A stretch of DNA of 64,000 nt, from positions 1,798,001 through 1,862,000 of the forward strand of contig OY970183.1 of the NCBI GenBank assembly GCA_963708155.1, read 5' to 3'. Of this stretch, positions 18,170-29,440 are shown piece by piece. The stretch is from Methylovirgula sp963708155 (GTDB lineage Bacteria > Pseudomonadota > Alphaproteobacteria > Rhizobiales > Beijerinckiaceae). Position numbers and translations under genes: made by a program. The notes beneath the pieces were generated by a model that was given only the letters and a program-made list of their open reading frames with translations, had not been told where the DNA came from and made no database searches. How positions within the stretch are numbered: position 1 is the stretch's first letter; every line of letters begins with the position of its first letter.

Positions 18170-19300
18170 CTAGCGCGCGACGGCCAGCGTATTGACGTCA
18201 TCGTTGACGTAATAGAACCCCTTCCCATCGAGCGTGAGCGCGATGCCGAAGAGATTGCCGCTGCCGGGCGGGGTTTGCGCCTTGTTGGTGTTGATCCAGT
18301 GCGATGCGACCTGAGTCTTTGTTGCTGGATCGATCTCGATGACCTCGCCATCGAGCCCGTTGATTGCGAGCAGATTTCCGTTTGGCGCTTTTTCGAGCGC
18401 AAGCGGGCGCTTCAGCAATCCCTCCTTGGTGACAAGCGTGCCGGTGCCTGCGCTGTCGGTTCGGGTCAGCGCCGCCGGAATCGCGGTGATGGCATTGCCG
18501 ATCGCGTCGGAGACGTAAAGCGTATCGCCAGCGAGTGCGAGACCGGTCGGCCCGATGACGAAGACATCCTTGTCGGCGCGTTCGTCGAAGCTTTCGCCGA
18601 TCACCGTCTCCTTGGTGATCTGCGGGCCGTCCTTGCCGATCGCAAGTTCGAGGCGCAGCACGGAGGCGAGCTTGCCCTCCTGCTTTGCGGAGGGAAACTT
18701 GCCCGCGCCGATCTGTGAGACGAACAGGGTCGCCGTGTCGCCGCGATCGACGAGCGCGACATTGCCCCACGGCCCGTCGATGTGGCCGCCGGCGAAGGTT
18801 TTGAGGAACTTGCCATTGGCATCGAAGACGAGAAGGCAGCCCGGGCCGGTCGTTGCGAATGTGCCGTCCGTCGATGGCACGCTGCCGACGATCACATAGC
18901 CGGACTTCAGTACCGCCATGGCGGTCGTCAGGCCGACGCCGCCGGGACACGCGGCGAGATGCTGCGGCACGGATGCGAAGAGCGTCGTCTTCTTCGCCGT
19001 CGGGTCGTAGTCGACGATCGTCGTGCCGGCGCCCTGGAAGTTCTGCTTGTTGTTGAAATTGTCGACGAGAACATCGCCCTTTTTGATCTTGCCCATCGAC
19101 AACGGCGCGACGATTACGGCGTAGGGATTGGAATCGCCGTTCGCTGGAATGGTCGAGTCGAGAACGGTGAGCTTCTTCACCGTGTCGAGAAAGTGCGGCG
19201 TCTCCGCCTTCGCGGGTGCGCCGAGGAGCATCGGGGCGAGAGTGGCCGCGAGGGTGAGATTGGAAAGCGCGACGGCGCGGTTCTTTACGAGTCTGCTCAT
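18170..19300 (-). CDS. secreted NHL/SMP-30-like beta-propeller protein
   Basis: This 376-residue protein has a signal peptide (SNLTLAATLAPMLLGAPAKA), placing it in the periplasm. Repeated blade motifs (GVGLTTAMAVLKSGYVIVGS, GPTGLALAGDTLYVSDAIGN, RPLALEKAPNGNLLAIN, NLFGIALTLDGKGFYYVND) mark an NHL-type propeller. No enzymatic residues are evident. It sits between an OprB-type porin and EfeB on one strand, with 66 bp to the porin stop, suggesting a binding or scaffolding role in the same metal-uptake process. An in-frame ATG at 19357 would lengthen it by 19 residues, but the start at 19300 fits the signal peptide better. Confidence 0.75.
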   Translation of the reverse strand: MSRLVKNRAVALSNLTLAATLAPMLLGAPAKAETPHFLDTVKKLTVLDSTIPANGDSNPYAVIVAPLSMGKIKKGDVLVDNFNNKQNFQGAGTTIVDYDPTAKKTTLFASVPQHLAACPGGVGLTTAMAVLKSGYVIVGSVPSTDGTFATTGPGCLLVFDANGKFLKTFAGGHIDGPWGNVALVDRGDTATLFVSQIGAGKFPSAKQEGKLASVLRLELAIGKDGPQITKETVIGESFDERADKDVFVIGPTGLALAGDTLYVSDAIGNAITAIPAALTRTDSAGTGTLVTKEGLLKRPLALEKAPNGNLLAINGLDGEVIEIDPATKTQVASHWINTNKAQTPPGSGNLFGIALTLDGKGFYYVNDDVNTLAVAR

Positions 19301-19366
19301 GTTACACCATTTGCTGTTGGAGCCGATGCCGCGCGCTGCTGCACTGGCGATAGGCATTTGAAACGC

Positions 19367-20869
19367 CTAGAAGGCGATCGTCGTGCGCACGCCGAACACG
19401 GCTTCATCATGCACGAGCTGGCTGGGAATCTCCGGATTCACGATCCCGCCACCGGGATTGAAGATGTACTGAAAGTCGGGCGTGATCTGCCACCAGGTGG
19501 CGAGATTGATTGTATAGAAGGTTTCGAGGAACGTTTCTGAGGTGCGGATCGGCGAGAGCGTTCCGGGTGCGGCAAAGCTGGCGACATCGGCGTCGTAGCC
19601 CCGCGTATTGCCCGAGATCAGACCGTATCCAAAACCGAGGCCGACGATATCGCCGTCGCGCCCTTGGAATGGCGCCTTGAGCGCGAGACCGCCGTTAGCG
19701 CTGAACGTGATGAGATTGCGATCGCTTTGCGGCGTGCCCATCACGCGGATAAAGGCGCTGAGCGCGCGCGGCGCGGATAGGTCCGGCTGCCAGATCACTT
19801 GATCGGCGATGCCGTAAAAGCTGTAATTGCCCTGATGCATGACGGCGACGCCGTTGCTCGCCGGGTTGGCAAGCGACAGGCCATCGGTGGCGAAACGCTG
19901 ATCAGGGAAGGAGCCTGTGTCGTACCAGAAGCCGATCTTGTAGGTGCCCGGTAGGCCGGTCGCCTTTACTTTTGGATCGGTGGGCGCCGGGTTCAAGGCA
20001 TATTGCAATTCGCCCATGATGAGCGCGCCGGTGTTGAGATTGAAGCGTACGCCATTCGCTTCGGGGCCGCGCAATTGCGAATCGTTGTTAAAGGGGCCGC
20101 CCGGCGGATTGTCGTCGAAAACGCCAATAAGCGCGGTCACGTTCGGTGTGACCTGACCGCGCGCTCTTATGCCAAGGGCGGAGAGCGGGTAGGCCGGGCC
20201 GCCGGCATACATATCTTCGGACGGGACCAGCGGCCAGCCCATCGATGTATTGAGGAACAATAACGATGTGGCGCTCGTGATCCATTCCTGGTCGACGCTT
20301 TGCTGTCCGATCTTGATATCCCAGCCGCTCTTGCCGAGCGTCTGCTGATACCAAAGTTCCCACAGTCGCGTGGAGTCCTCCGCTTCAAGTCCGCTCACCA
20401 ACTGCAACACGCCGAGATTCTTGGCACTGAGATTCGAACCGTGAATCTGGAAGCCGCTGACTTCGAACGTACCGCCTTCCCAACCGAACGCCTTGCTCGT
20501 ATCGAGCATGACCGTGGGCGTTGTGACGCCATCATAATCTGCGCCGCGCTTGTAGCCGCCGGTCGCATTGCCAAAGACTTCGCTTTCTTCAAAAAGCGTG
20601 AAGGTGATGCCGTATTTGGCGAGCAGCGGACGCAAGCCGCCAGCGTCCCCCAAAAGCGTCGTGCGCGACGGCGCGAAAAGATCCGAGAGAGCGAAGGTGG
20701 GCGCTGGAGCCGCAACAGTACCGGCATCGGCGGCCCGCGCCGAATCCGTCAGTCCGCCGGCGACAAGCCACAAAGCGCAGAGCGCAGTGCTCGTCTCGAG
20801 CAAGACGCGCGTGCGTCGTGCGCTGTGGCGGCGGCCGTCTGTCGGCATAGAATTCTCGGCTCGTGCCAT
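19367..20869 (-). CDS. OprB-type outer-membrane porin
   Basis: From the ATG at 20869 the protein has 500 residues: a signal sequence ending SARAAD, then an OprB (carbohydrate-selective porin) beta-barrel with FEESEVFGNATGGYKRGADYDG, GGTFEVSGFQIHGSN and WELWYQQTLG, ending in a C-terminal aromatic strand TTIAF suited to outer-membrane assembly. OprB family members are annotated for sugars, but the setting between mntH and efeB, and the Irr-like box array just upstream, suggest a metal-related channel. Bradyrhizobium is known to use an outer-membrane channel, MnoP, for Mn2+; equivalence here is inference. An ATG at 20932 would add residues in front of the signal peptide. Confidence 0.85.
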   Translation of the reverse strand: MARAENSMPTDGRRHSARRTRVLLETSTALCALWLVAGGLTDSARAADAGTVAAPAPTFALSDLFAPSRTTLLGDAGGLRPLLAKYGITFTLFEESEVFGNATGGYKRGADYDGVTTPTVMLDTSKAFGWEGGTFEVSGFQIHGSNLSAKNLGVLQLVSGLEAEDSTRLWELWYQQTLGKSGWDIKIGQQSVDQEWITSATSLLFLNTSMGWPLVPSEDMYAGGPAYPLSALGIRARGQVTPNVTALIGVFDDNPPGGPFNNDSQLRGPEANGVRFNLNTGALIMGELQYALNPAPTDPKVKATGLPGTYKIGFWYDTGSFPDQRFATDGLSLANPASNGVAVMHQGNYSFYGIADQVIWQPDLSAPRALSAFIRVMGTPQSDRNLITFSANGGLALKAPFQGRDGDIVGLGFGYGLISGNTRGYDADVASFAAPGTLSPIRTSETFLETFYTINLATWWQITPDFQYIFNPGGGIVNPEIPSQLVHDEAVFGVRTTIAF

Positions 20870-20950
20870 TTGCGCCCCCGCACAAAGAATAACAACTTTG
20901 AAAGCGTTATTGCGCCAAATTTGCACAGTCAATACTTTGAATTAAGACCG

Positions 20951-21042
20951 GAATTTTTCTAAAGACTACACAAGAACAGTTCTAAAGGATAAATGAGAAC
21001 ACTTCTAAAGAATAACTAAGAACTCTTCTAAACGACTCTCGA
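20951..21042. repeat. four tandem 23-bp units carrying Irr-like boxes, upstream of the porin gene
   Basis: Units begin at 20951, 20974, 20997 and 21020, exactly 23 bp apart. Each starts with a conserved 14-base core: GAATTTTTCTAAAG, GAACAGTTCTAAAG, GAACACTTCTAAAG, GAACTCTTCTAAAC. The nine bases that follow vary. The core resembles the mbfA palindrome. The array fills the space between the mntH stop (21051) and the porin start, about 80-175 bp upstream of the latter. This is an operator array, probably for cooperative binding of an iron regulator such as Irr. Confidence 0.75.
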
Positions 21043-21050
21043 ATAACAAT

Positions 21051-22364
<1,314 letters not shown>

Positions 22365-22394
22365 TTGGCGTCCAGATGTTACCGCTACACCTTT

Positions 22395-22412
22395 ATGTAG
22401 CCTTAGCTACAT
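22395..22412 (-). promoter_or_regulatory. palindromic operator of mntH
   Basis: ATGTAGC-CTTA-GCTACAT has perfect 7-bp arms and lies 31-48 bp before the mntH start. Its position and TAGC-N4-GCTA core suit a metalloregulator of the MntR (DtxR) or Mur (Fur) family. Which one is not decided by sequence. It differs from the Irr-like boxes elsewhere in the window. Confidence 0.6.
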
Positions 22413-22500
22413 TTACGTCAAGGCGCGCGACCTTTCAGCCGCGCCCTGCGGCGCGGCGAATGCGGAATTCGCCTTTGGATTCAGTGGGGAGAAGCGCGGC

Positions 22501-25500
22501 CTATGCCGTGGGCGTCGAAGCGGGCGCCGGCTGCTTGGCCTTCGCCTTGCGGCACTCCTGGATCTTTTGGACGATCACGTAGAAGGCCGGCACGAACAGG
22601 ACAGCGAGACAAGTTGAAGCCAGCATCCCCGAGAAGACGGTGATGCCGATCGACTTGCGGGCGTTGGCGCCGGCCCCTTCGGCCACAACGAGCGGGGCGA
22701 CGCCGAGGATGAAGGCGAAAGACGTCATCAGGATCGGCCGGAATCGGGCGCGCGCGGCCTCGCGCGCCGACTCGACGATATCGTGGCCTTCGAGATGCAG
22801 GTCGCGGGCGAATTCGACAATGAGGATGGCGTTCTTCGCCGAGAGCGCGATGAGCAGGACAAGGCCGATCTGCACATAGAGATTGACGTCCAGCCGAAGC
22901 GCGGTGAAGACCGCGACCGGCCCGACCAGCGACAGCGGCACGGCGAGGATGACGGCGAGCGGCAGCAGCCAGCTTTCATATTGCCCGGCGAGGACGAAAT
23001 AGACGAGCAGCAGCGCGAGGCCGAAGGTGAGGAACATTTGGCCGCCGGCGATCTTCTCCTGATAGGACATCGCCGTCCAATCGTAGCCCGTGCCGCGCGG
23101 CAATTCGCGGTCGGCGATCTGCTCCATGAGGTTCATGGACTGGCCGGAGCTATACCCCGGCGCCGGGGAGCCGATGATCGTCGAGGATGGATAGAGATTG
23201 TAGAGGCTGATCAGCGAGGCCCCCACATCCGACTGGAAATGAACCACGGTGCCGAGCGGGATCATGTTTCCGTCGCTGTTGCGCACCGGTCAGATTCTCG
23301 ACATCCGCGGGTCTGACGCGGAATTGCGAATCCGCCTGCGTATAGACCTGGAACGTGCGGCCGAATTTGTTGAACTGGTTGATATAGGTCGAGCCGAGGT
23401 AGGAGGTCAGCGTATCGAAGACCTGCTGCACCGTGACATGCAGGCTCTCGGCTTTCGTCCGGTCCACCTCGATGGAAAGTTGCGGCACGTTCGCGCGGAA
23501 GGGCGAGGAGACACGCTGTAACGCGCTCTGGCCGTTGGCGTCGTTGACCACCAGGTTGGTGATGCTCTGCAATTTGGCGAGATCGAAACTGCCGTCCTTC
23601 AATTCGAGCTGAAAGGTGAAGCCGCCGGCGTTGCCGACGCCCTGAATCGGCGGCGGCGGAACGACGGTGATTCGCGCCTCCTCGAAGCTTCGACAGCGCC
23701 GCGTTGAGATGCTGATACATCGGCAGCAGGCCGAGCTTCTCTCCGCGCTCGTTCCACGGCGTCAGGATGATATAGGCGACGCCGGCATTGGCGAGGCTCG
23801 CACTGTTGTCGAGCACGGAGACGCCCGAGACGGCGACGACATGCTGGACGCCCTCGACCTTGCTCAAGGTTGTGCTCACGTCCTTCATCGCGGCCTCGGT
23901 GCGCTCCAGCGAGGCACCGTCCGGCAATTGCACGGCGGCGATGAAATAGCCCTGATCCTCCAGCGGCAGAAAGCCGGTCGGAATCCGCGCGATGCCATAG
24001 AGGGCGCCAGCGACGATGAGGAGACCGATGACCACGGTCACGCCGCTATACGCCGTCAAATGGCGGATGAGCCACATATAGCCGGCTTCGGCGTGTGCGT
24101 AGGTTTTGTTGAAGCCGCGGGCCAGAATGTTGCGCTGGTCCGGCGGCTTGGCCGGGCGCAGCCAGAGCGCCGCCTGCGTCGGCTTTAGCGTGACGGCGTT
24201 GACAGCGGAAATCAGCGCCGTCGCGGCAATGACAAGCGCGAATTGCGCATACATGCGTCCGGTCAGTCCCGGCAGGAAGGCGGCCGGCAGGAACACCGAC
24301 AGGAGGACGAGGGTGATGCCGATGATCGGGCCCAGCAATTGCTGCATGGCGCGGATGGCGGCGTCGTGCGGCGTCAGGCCTTCCTCGATATGCGATGCAG
24401 CGCCTTCGACAACGACGATCGCGTCATCGACGACGATGCCGATGGCCAGGATGATCGCGAAAAGCGTTGAGAGATTGATGCTGAAGCCCAAAGCGGCCAT
24501 CGCCGCGAAGGCGCCGATGATCGTTACCGGTACCGTCGTCGCGGGCACCAGCATCGCGCGCCAATCCTGCAAGAAGGCGAGGATCACGATGAGCACGAGA
24601 ATCCCTGCCTCGAACAAGGTCTTGTAGACTTCATTCACCGAGGCTTGGACGAAGGTCGTCGTGTTGAAGGGGATTGTATACGTGAGACCCTCGGGAAACT
24701 CCTTCGCCAATTGCTTCATCTTGGCGTCGACGGCCTGCTCGACCTGGAGCGCATTGGCGCCGGGCAATTGATAGATGGCGATGCCGGCGGCCGGCTGCTT
24801 GTCGAGAGAGAAGGATTGGCTATAGGTCTGCGCGCCAAGTTCGACGCGGCCGATGTCGCGGATGCGGGTAACAGCGCCGTTGGAGCCCGTCTTGACGATA
24901 ATGTTCTCGAACTGGTGCACGTCGTCGAGACGCCCCGCAACATTGAGCGTATATTGGAAGGCCTGTCCCGCTTTCACCGGCGGCATCCCGAGCTGGCCGG
25001 CGGTGACCTGCTCGTTCTGCTGCTGGACGGCGGTGATGACATCCTGCGTTGTCAGCGCCCGCGCATAGAGCTTGTTGGGATCGAGCCAGAGGCGCATCGC
25101 ATATTGGCCGGCGCCGAAAACATTGACATTGCCGACACCCGGCACGCGCGCCAACTCATCCTGCAAATGAATCGTCGCGTAATTCGCGAGATAGAGAGAA
25201 TTGTAGCGTGAATCCGGCGAATAGAGCGTGACGAAAAGCAGAATTGCGGTTGATTTCTTCTGGACGACGACGCCCTGCGCCTGGACCGCCACCGGCAGCG
25301 AAGCGAGCGCCGAGGCGACGCGGTTCTGCACCAGGATCTGCGCGAAATTGATGTCGGTGCCGATGTTGAAGGTGACGGTCAGCGTATAGGTGCCGTCGGA
25401 AGCGCTCGTCGATTGCATGTAGATCATGTTTTCGACGCCGTTCACCTTTTCCTCGATCGGCTGGGCGACGGTTTCGACCAGCGTCTTGGCGCTGGCGCCG

Positions 25501-25652
25501 GGATAGCTCGTCGTCACCTGGATCGTCGGCGGGGTGATATCGGGATATTGCGAGACGGGCAGACGCAACAGCGCGACCGCGCCGATCACCATCGTGAGGA
25601 TGGCAATCACGTTGGCGAGGATCGGCCGCTCGATGAAGAATTTCGAAATCAT
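22501..25652 (-). CDS. RND multidrug efflux permease (AcrB/MexB type), frame interrupted twice
   Basis: This inner-membrane proton-driven efflux pump begins MISKFFIERPILANVIAI. It contains the GIVVDDAIVVVE transmembrane 4 motif with the paired aspartates needed for proton transfer, PVSQYPDITPPT, and a C-terminal half with AILIVEFARDLHLEG. The frame shifts near 23684 (extra base between SKL and EEARITVVPP) and near 23286 (extra base between VENLT and VRNSDGNMIP). With both bases removed the protein is 1049 residues, exactly the size of AcrB. It overlaps the adaptor gene by 4 bp. No outer-membrane channel gene follows. Substrate unknown. Confidence 0.85.
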
Positions 25653-26829
25653 CGCGCCGGCCTATTATGGCATCTGTATCGCGGATCAGCGGCGGTTACC
25701 TGCTGCATTTGCGGCACGACTTTCTGCCCCGGCGCGGCCTGCAGCAAGCCGGCGACGATGACCTTGTCCTTCGCCGTCAGTCCCGAAATGATCCGGCGCA
25801 TGCCGTCGAACGTCTCGCCGATCGTCACCTTGCGCTGCTCGACGACATTGCTGGCGTTGACGACGAGGACATAGCGGCCACTCTGATCGGCGCCGATCGC
25901 CTCGTCCGGCACCAGCAGGGCATCGACCGGCCGCAGCGGCAGATGCACACGCACGAAATAGCCGGGCAGAAGCCGGATCTCTTTGTTGTCGAGGACACCG
26001 CGCACATGCAGCGTGCCAGTCGAGGGATCGACATTCGGCGCGATATAATCGATGACGCCTTTATGGGGAAAGCCTGGTCTCGGTCTGCAGCCCGACCTCG
26101 ACAGGACACTTTGTTAACGATGTCGGCGGTGGTGATGCCGTGCTTGGCCATCGCCGCGCGGATCGTCTGCACATCGCGCTCGCTGATGGTGAAATTCACC
26201 CAGATCGGATCGAGCTGATAGATGGTCGCGAGCTGGGTCGGCGAATTGGTGCCGACAAGCTCGCCGACCGAGACGAGATGCTGGGTTACCGTGCCATCGA
26301 ACGGCGCATCGACTTCCGTGTAGCCCTTATTGATCTGCGCCTGTTGCAGATTGGCCTGATCCTGGTCGACGGTCGCCTGGTTGAGGTCGCGGGTCGCGCG
26401 CGCCTGGTCGAAACTCGCCTGCGTTGAAATCTGTCGCGAGACGAGCGTCTGCTGGCGATCGAACTCGATCTGCGAATTCAGCAATTGCGCCTTGGCGCCC
26501 TCGAGCGCCGCCTGCGCCTGATCGACCTTCAGCTTGTAGGGCTCCGGCTCGATGACGAAGAGCTTGGTGCCCTTCTTGACCGCCGCGCCGTCCTTGTAAT
26601 CGATTTCCTGAAGAAAGCCCTGCACCCGGGCCACAAGATTGACGCTGTTGACCGCCGCCATATTGCCGGTGGCTTCGAGATAGGGCTGCACCGTCTTTTG
26701 GATTGGATTGGCCACGCCGACCGTGGGCGGCGGCGGCGGCACATAGGTATTTTCCTGCTGGCAAGCTCCGAGCAACGTCAGAAGCCCGAGTGCCGCGACG
26801 CCCCGACCCGTTTTGAAAACCGCCAGCAT
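25649..26829 (-). CDS. RND efflux periplasmic adaptor lipoprotein, frame interrupted twice
   Basis: This is a membrane-fusion protein with a lipobox (LTLLGAC, Cys22), a lipoyl-like hairpin (EIDYKDGAAVKKGTKLFVIEPEPY), a long coiled-coil pair (about residues 95-170), and beta-barrel segments (YTEVDAPFDGTVTQHLVSVGELV, LLPGYFVRVHLPL). It links the permease to an outer-membrane channel. Two extra bases, near 26106 and 26075, shift the frame inside 31 bp. Without them NKV continues PVEVGLQTETGFPHKGVIDY and the protein has 392 residues, the usual size. It is the first gene of the efflux operon. Confidence 0.83.
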
Positions 26830-26912
26830 TCGTTCCCCTCGAACCGGTGCCGACCGGAAATATGCAGGCGACCCTAACCTTGAACAGCTTGCCGAGGCAA
26901 TCGGCGCGCGGG

Positions 26913-27752
26913 CTAATGCGCCATAAAGATCGGAACATTCGCCTCGGCGAGAATTTGGCCGGTGGCGCGGCCGAAGATGAATTGGCGCAGGCGGCTCTGC
27001 GTGTAGCCGCCCTTGATCAAAAGATCGGCGCCGACGGAACGGGCGGTGACCAGAACGGCAAGACCGGGGGTCTTGGCGGTTTCATGCACGTCGATGGCGC
27101 GCGCCGGCACGCCGTGGCGTTTCAGATTCTCCACCAGTTGCACATGGTCCGGTCCGGCGAGCGTATAGCCGGGGATGGTGAAAACCGGCACGTCGCGCGC
27201 CAGCTTCAGCAGCGGCAAGGCGAAGGCGACGGTGCGTGCCGTCTCCGAATTGCGGTTCCAGGCGATCGCAATCACCTCGCCGAGCCGCTCCGGTGCGCGG
27301 GGCGGAGCGATCAGCAGCGGCCGGCCGCTTTCGGTCAGCACCGCTTCGAGGGTCGATTTCCGCGGCTGTTCGGCGCCGGTGCCTGGCCGCCCGACGGCGA
27401 TAATGTCAAAGACGCGGCCATATTCGCCGACGCCGGTATCGGAGAGCAGGCCATCGCGAACCCAGCCGTAGGTCGGTGCGGAAGCATCCGTCGCCCCGGA
27501 TTGCGGCGGGATCGCCGCGTCGCGCATGAAGCTCTCGAAGGTCTTGCGCGCCTCATCGAGGATGTCGCGGCGCACCGCATCATCGAAGACGATGCCATCC
27601 AAGGAAAAATCCGCCGCGACGATCTGCGTCAGATCCGGTCCCAGCGCGACGCCCTCGATATAGCTGGCAAATTTCTGGGCGAGCAGACGGGCGGTCTCGA
27701 GTACGGCCGACATGCCCGCGTGCGTTTCGACGGGGATCAGGATCGACTTCAT
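26913..27752 (-). CDS. universal stress protein, tandem UspA type
   Basis: This 279-residue protein contains two Usp domains. The first starts MKSILIPVETHAG and the second about residue 160 (GEVIAIAWNRNSETARTVAFAL). The C-terminal segment SVGADLLIKGGYTQSRLRQFIFGRATGQILAEANVPIFM is the typical nucleotide-site region of Usp proteins. It is a cytosolic stress protein of unknown specific role, transcribed alone between the efflux operon and the helicase gene. Confidence 0.82.
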   Translation of the reverse strand: MKSILIPVETHAGMSAVLETARLLAQKFASYIEGVALGPDLTQIVAADFSLDGIVFDDAVRRDILDEARKTFESFMRDAAIPPQSGATDASAPTYGWVRDGLLSDTGVGEYGRVFDIIAVGRPGTGAEQPRKSTLEAVLTESGRPLLIAPPRAPERLGEVIAIAWNRNSETARTVAFALPLLKLARDVPVFTIPGYTLAGPDHVQLVENLKRHGVPARAIDVHETAKTPGLAVLVTARSVGADLLIKGGYTQSRLRQFIFGRATGQILAEANVPIFMAH

Positions 27753-27808
27753 CGGCCTCGTCCGGTTGCGGGCGCATGATGCCCGAATTTGCGCTTAACA
27801 CAAAGCAT

Positions 27809-28897
27809 CTAAAGTACGATGGTTAAGCTCTCCGCGGCGCGGGTCACGCCTGTGTAGAGCCAGCGGGCGCGATGATCGCGAAAAGCGCCGCTTTCATCGA
27901 ACAGCACGACATCATCCCATTGCGAGCCCTGCGCCTTGTGCACAGTCAGCGCGTAGCCGTAATCGAATTCGTCGGATTCGCGCCGCAGCGCATAGGGAAT
28001 CTCCTCCTCGCTGGTGAAGAATTCCGGCAGCACGCCGATACGCAGCGGCTTGTGCGCGCTGTCTTCCTCCGGCACGACGGTCATGCGGATTTTCCGGCGG
28101 CGCAGGTTGCCCGCCGTGCGCACATTCCAGAGCGAGCCGTTGAGCAGGCCCTTCTTGCGATCGTTGCGCAGGCAGACGAGCTTGTCGCCCGGCTCCGGCA
28201 AGATGTCGGAGCGGCCGAGCAATTCGCGAATCCGGCGGTTATAGGCGCGGCGCGTGCGGTTGAGGCCGACGAGCACCTGATCGGCCTCGGTCACCTGCTC
28301 GGCATCGATGGCGTCGCGGTGGATGATGCGGCAAGCGCCATAAAGGCCGGCCGACAGCCGGCCGCCTTCGCGGATCGTCATGGAAAGGCGGATGATCGGG
28401 TTATCGGCCGCCTGGCGATGCACTTCGGTCAGCATGACATCGGGCTCGGCCTCGGTGAAGAAACCGCCGCCCTTAATCGGCGGCAATTGCGCGGGGTCGC
28501 CCAGCACGAGAACGGGCTTGCCGAAGGAGAGGAGATCACGGCCGAGCTCCGCATCGACCATCGAACATTCGTCGATGATGATGAGCTCCGCCTTGGCGAC
28601 GGGGCTTTCCTCGTTCAACACGAACTGCGGTTCCTCGCTGTCGGTCTCCCGGGCGCGATAGATCATGCTGTGGATGGTGCGCGCATCGCGACAGCCTTTC
28701 GAGCGCATCACCAGCGCCGCCTTGCCGGTGAAGGCGCCGAAGAGAACCTCGCCGTCCTGGGAGTCGGCTATAGCGCGGGCGAGCGTCGTCTTGCCGCTGC
28801 CGGCATAACCGAACAGACGGAAGACCTGCGGCGCGCCGCGCTTCAGCCAGAAGCTGACGGCTTTCAGCGCCGCGTCCTGTTGGGGCGACCATTCCAT
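27809..28897 (-). CDS. RecD/TraA-like ATP-dependent DNA helicase
   Basis: This 362-residue superfamily 1B helicase shows Walker A GYAGSGKTTL (about residues 30-39), Walker B IIIDECSMVD, motif III GDPAQLPPI, and the C-terminal motifs YGYALTVHKAQGSQWDDV and LYTGVTRAAE. It matches the short stand-alone RecD-like exonuclease V alpha group found in Alphaproteobacteria, without RecB/RecC partners here. It is divergent from the cupredoxin gene; the shared 170-bp gap holds two Irr-like boxes. Confidence 0.85.
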   Translation of the reverse strand: MEWSPQQDAALKAVSFWLKRGAPQVFRLFGYAGSGKTTLARAIADSQDGEVLFGAFTGKAALVMRSKGCRDARTIHSMIYRARETDSEEPQFVLNEESPVAKAELIIIDECSMVDAELGRDLLSFGKPVLVLGDPAQLPPIKGGGFFTEAEPDVMLTEVHRQAADNPIIRLSMTIREGGRLSAGLYGACRIIHRDAIDAEQVTEADQVLVGLNRTRRAYNRRIRELLGRSDILPEPGDKLVCLRNDRKKGLLNGSLWNVRTAGNLRRRKIRMTVVPEEDSAHKPLRIGVLPEFFTSEEEIPYALRRESDEFDYGYALTVHKAQGSQWDDVVLFDESGAFRDHRARWLYTGVTRAAESLTIVL

Positions 28898-28956
28898 GCT
28901 TGCGTCAGATCATGCCATTTGAGAGGCCGAATCCAGGGCCTGAGATGCTGTCGTTA

Positions 28957-28993
28957 AAACACTTCTAAACAAGGCTCTAGAACGCTTCCATTC
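28957..28993. promoter_or_regulatory. two Irr-like boxes 23 bp apart, upstream of the cupredoxin gene
   Basis: AAACACTTCTAAAC begins at 28957 and GAACGCTTCCATTC at 28980, the same 23-bp spacing as the four-unit array at 20951. The first differs from array unit three at only its first and last bases; the second keeps GAAC-NN-TTC and is preceded by TCTA, giving TCTAGAAC. The pair lies about 78-114 bp upstream of the cupredoxin start. Confidence 0.6.
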
Positions 28994-29070
28994 TCCGACG
29001 CGTGACTTGCTTTTGGCGAAAACTTCGCGCTCTAGATGCTTCATACACGGTCAAACAGGACTTCAGAAAG

Positions 29071-29418
29071 ATGCATATGAATCGCTTGACTATGGCTCAT
29101 GCCGCAGCGCTCGGCTTTGCATTCGCTTTCGCCGCTCTTCCGGTGCGCGCGGCGGATTCCACGCCGACGATCGAATTCCACGACGGCAAGATCGCGCCGC
29201 TGCACCTCGAAGTGCCGGCCAATACGCGGTTCAAGATCGTCGTGCGCAATACGGGAAAGACGGCTTCCGAGTTTGAAAGCCACCGGCTGCACAAGGAGAA
29301 AGTTGTGGCGGCCGGCCGTACCGTGAGTGTCGAAGTGCATCCGCTGGCGCCCGGCAAATATGATTTCTTCGACGATTTCCACGAGGATGCGCCTAAGGGA
29401 GTCATCATCGCGAAGTAG
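29071..29418 (+). CDS. secreted cupredoxin-domain protein (EfeO N-domain-like)
   Basis: This 115-residue protein has a signal peptide ending PVRAADS and one cupredoxin domain, with the FHDGKIAPLHLEVPANTRFKI strand pattern, FESHRLHKEKVV and PGKYDFFDDFHEDAPKG. It lacks the classic blue-copper Cys of plastocyanins; this resembles the cupredoxin domain of EfeO and periplasmic proteins tied to Ftr1-type iron uptake. It could bind Cu or Fe in the periplasm. Upstream Irr-like boxes support a link to iron. AGGA lies nine bases before the ATG at 29071; the ATG at 29077 is a second possibility. Confidence 0.75.
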   Translation: MHMNRLTMAHAAALGFAFAFAALPVRAADSTPTIEFHDGKIAPLHLEVPANTRFKIVVRNTGKTASEFESHRLHKEKVVAAGRTVSVEVHPLAPGKYDFFDDFHEDAPKGVIIAK

Positions 29419-29440
29419 CCCGCGTCCGGCCCCGGCGGCT

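Noticed and set aside
20951..21042. Possible CRISPR array
   Set aside because: Units are 23 bp with a 9-base variable part, far too short for spacers, and no cas genes are present. It fits an operator array.
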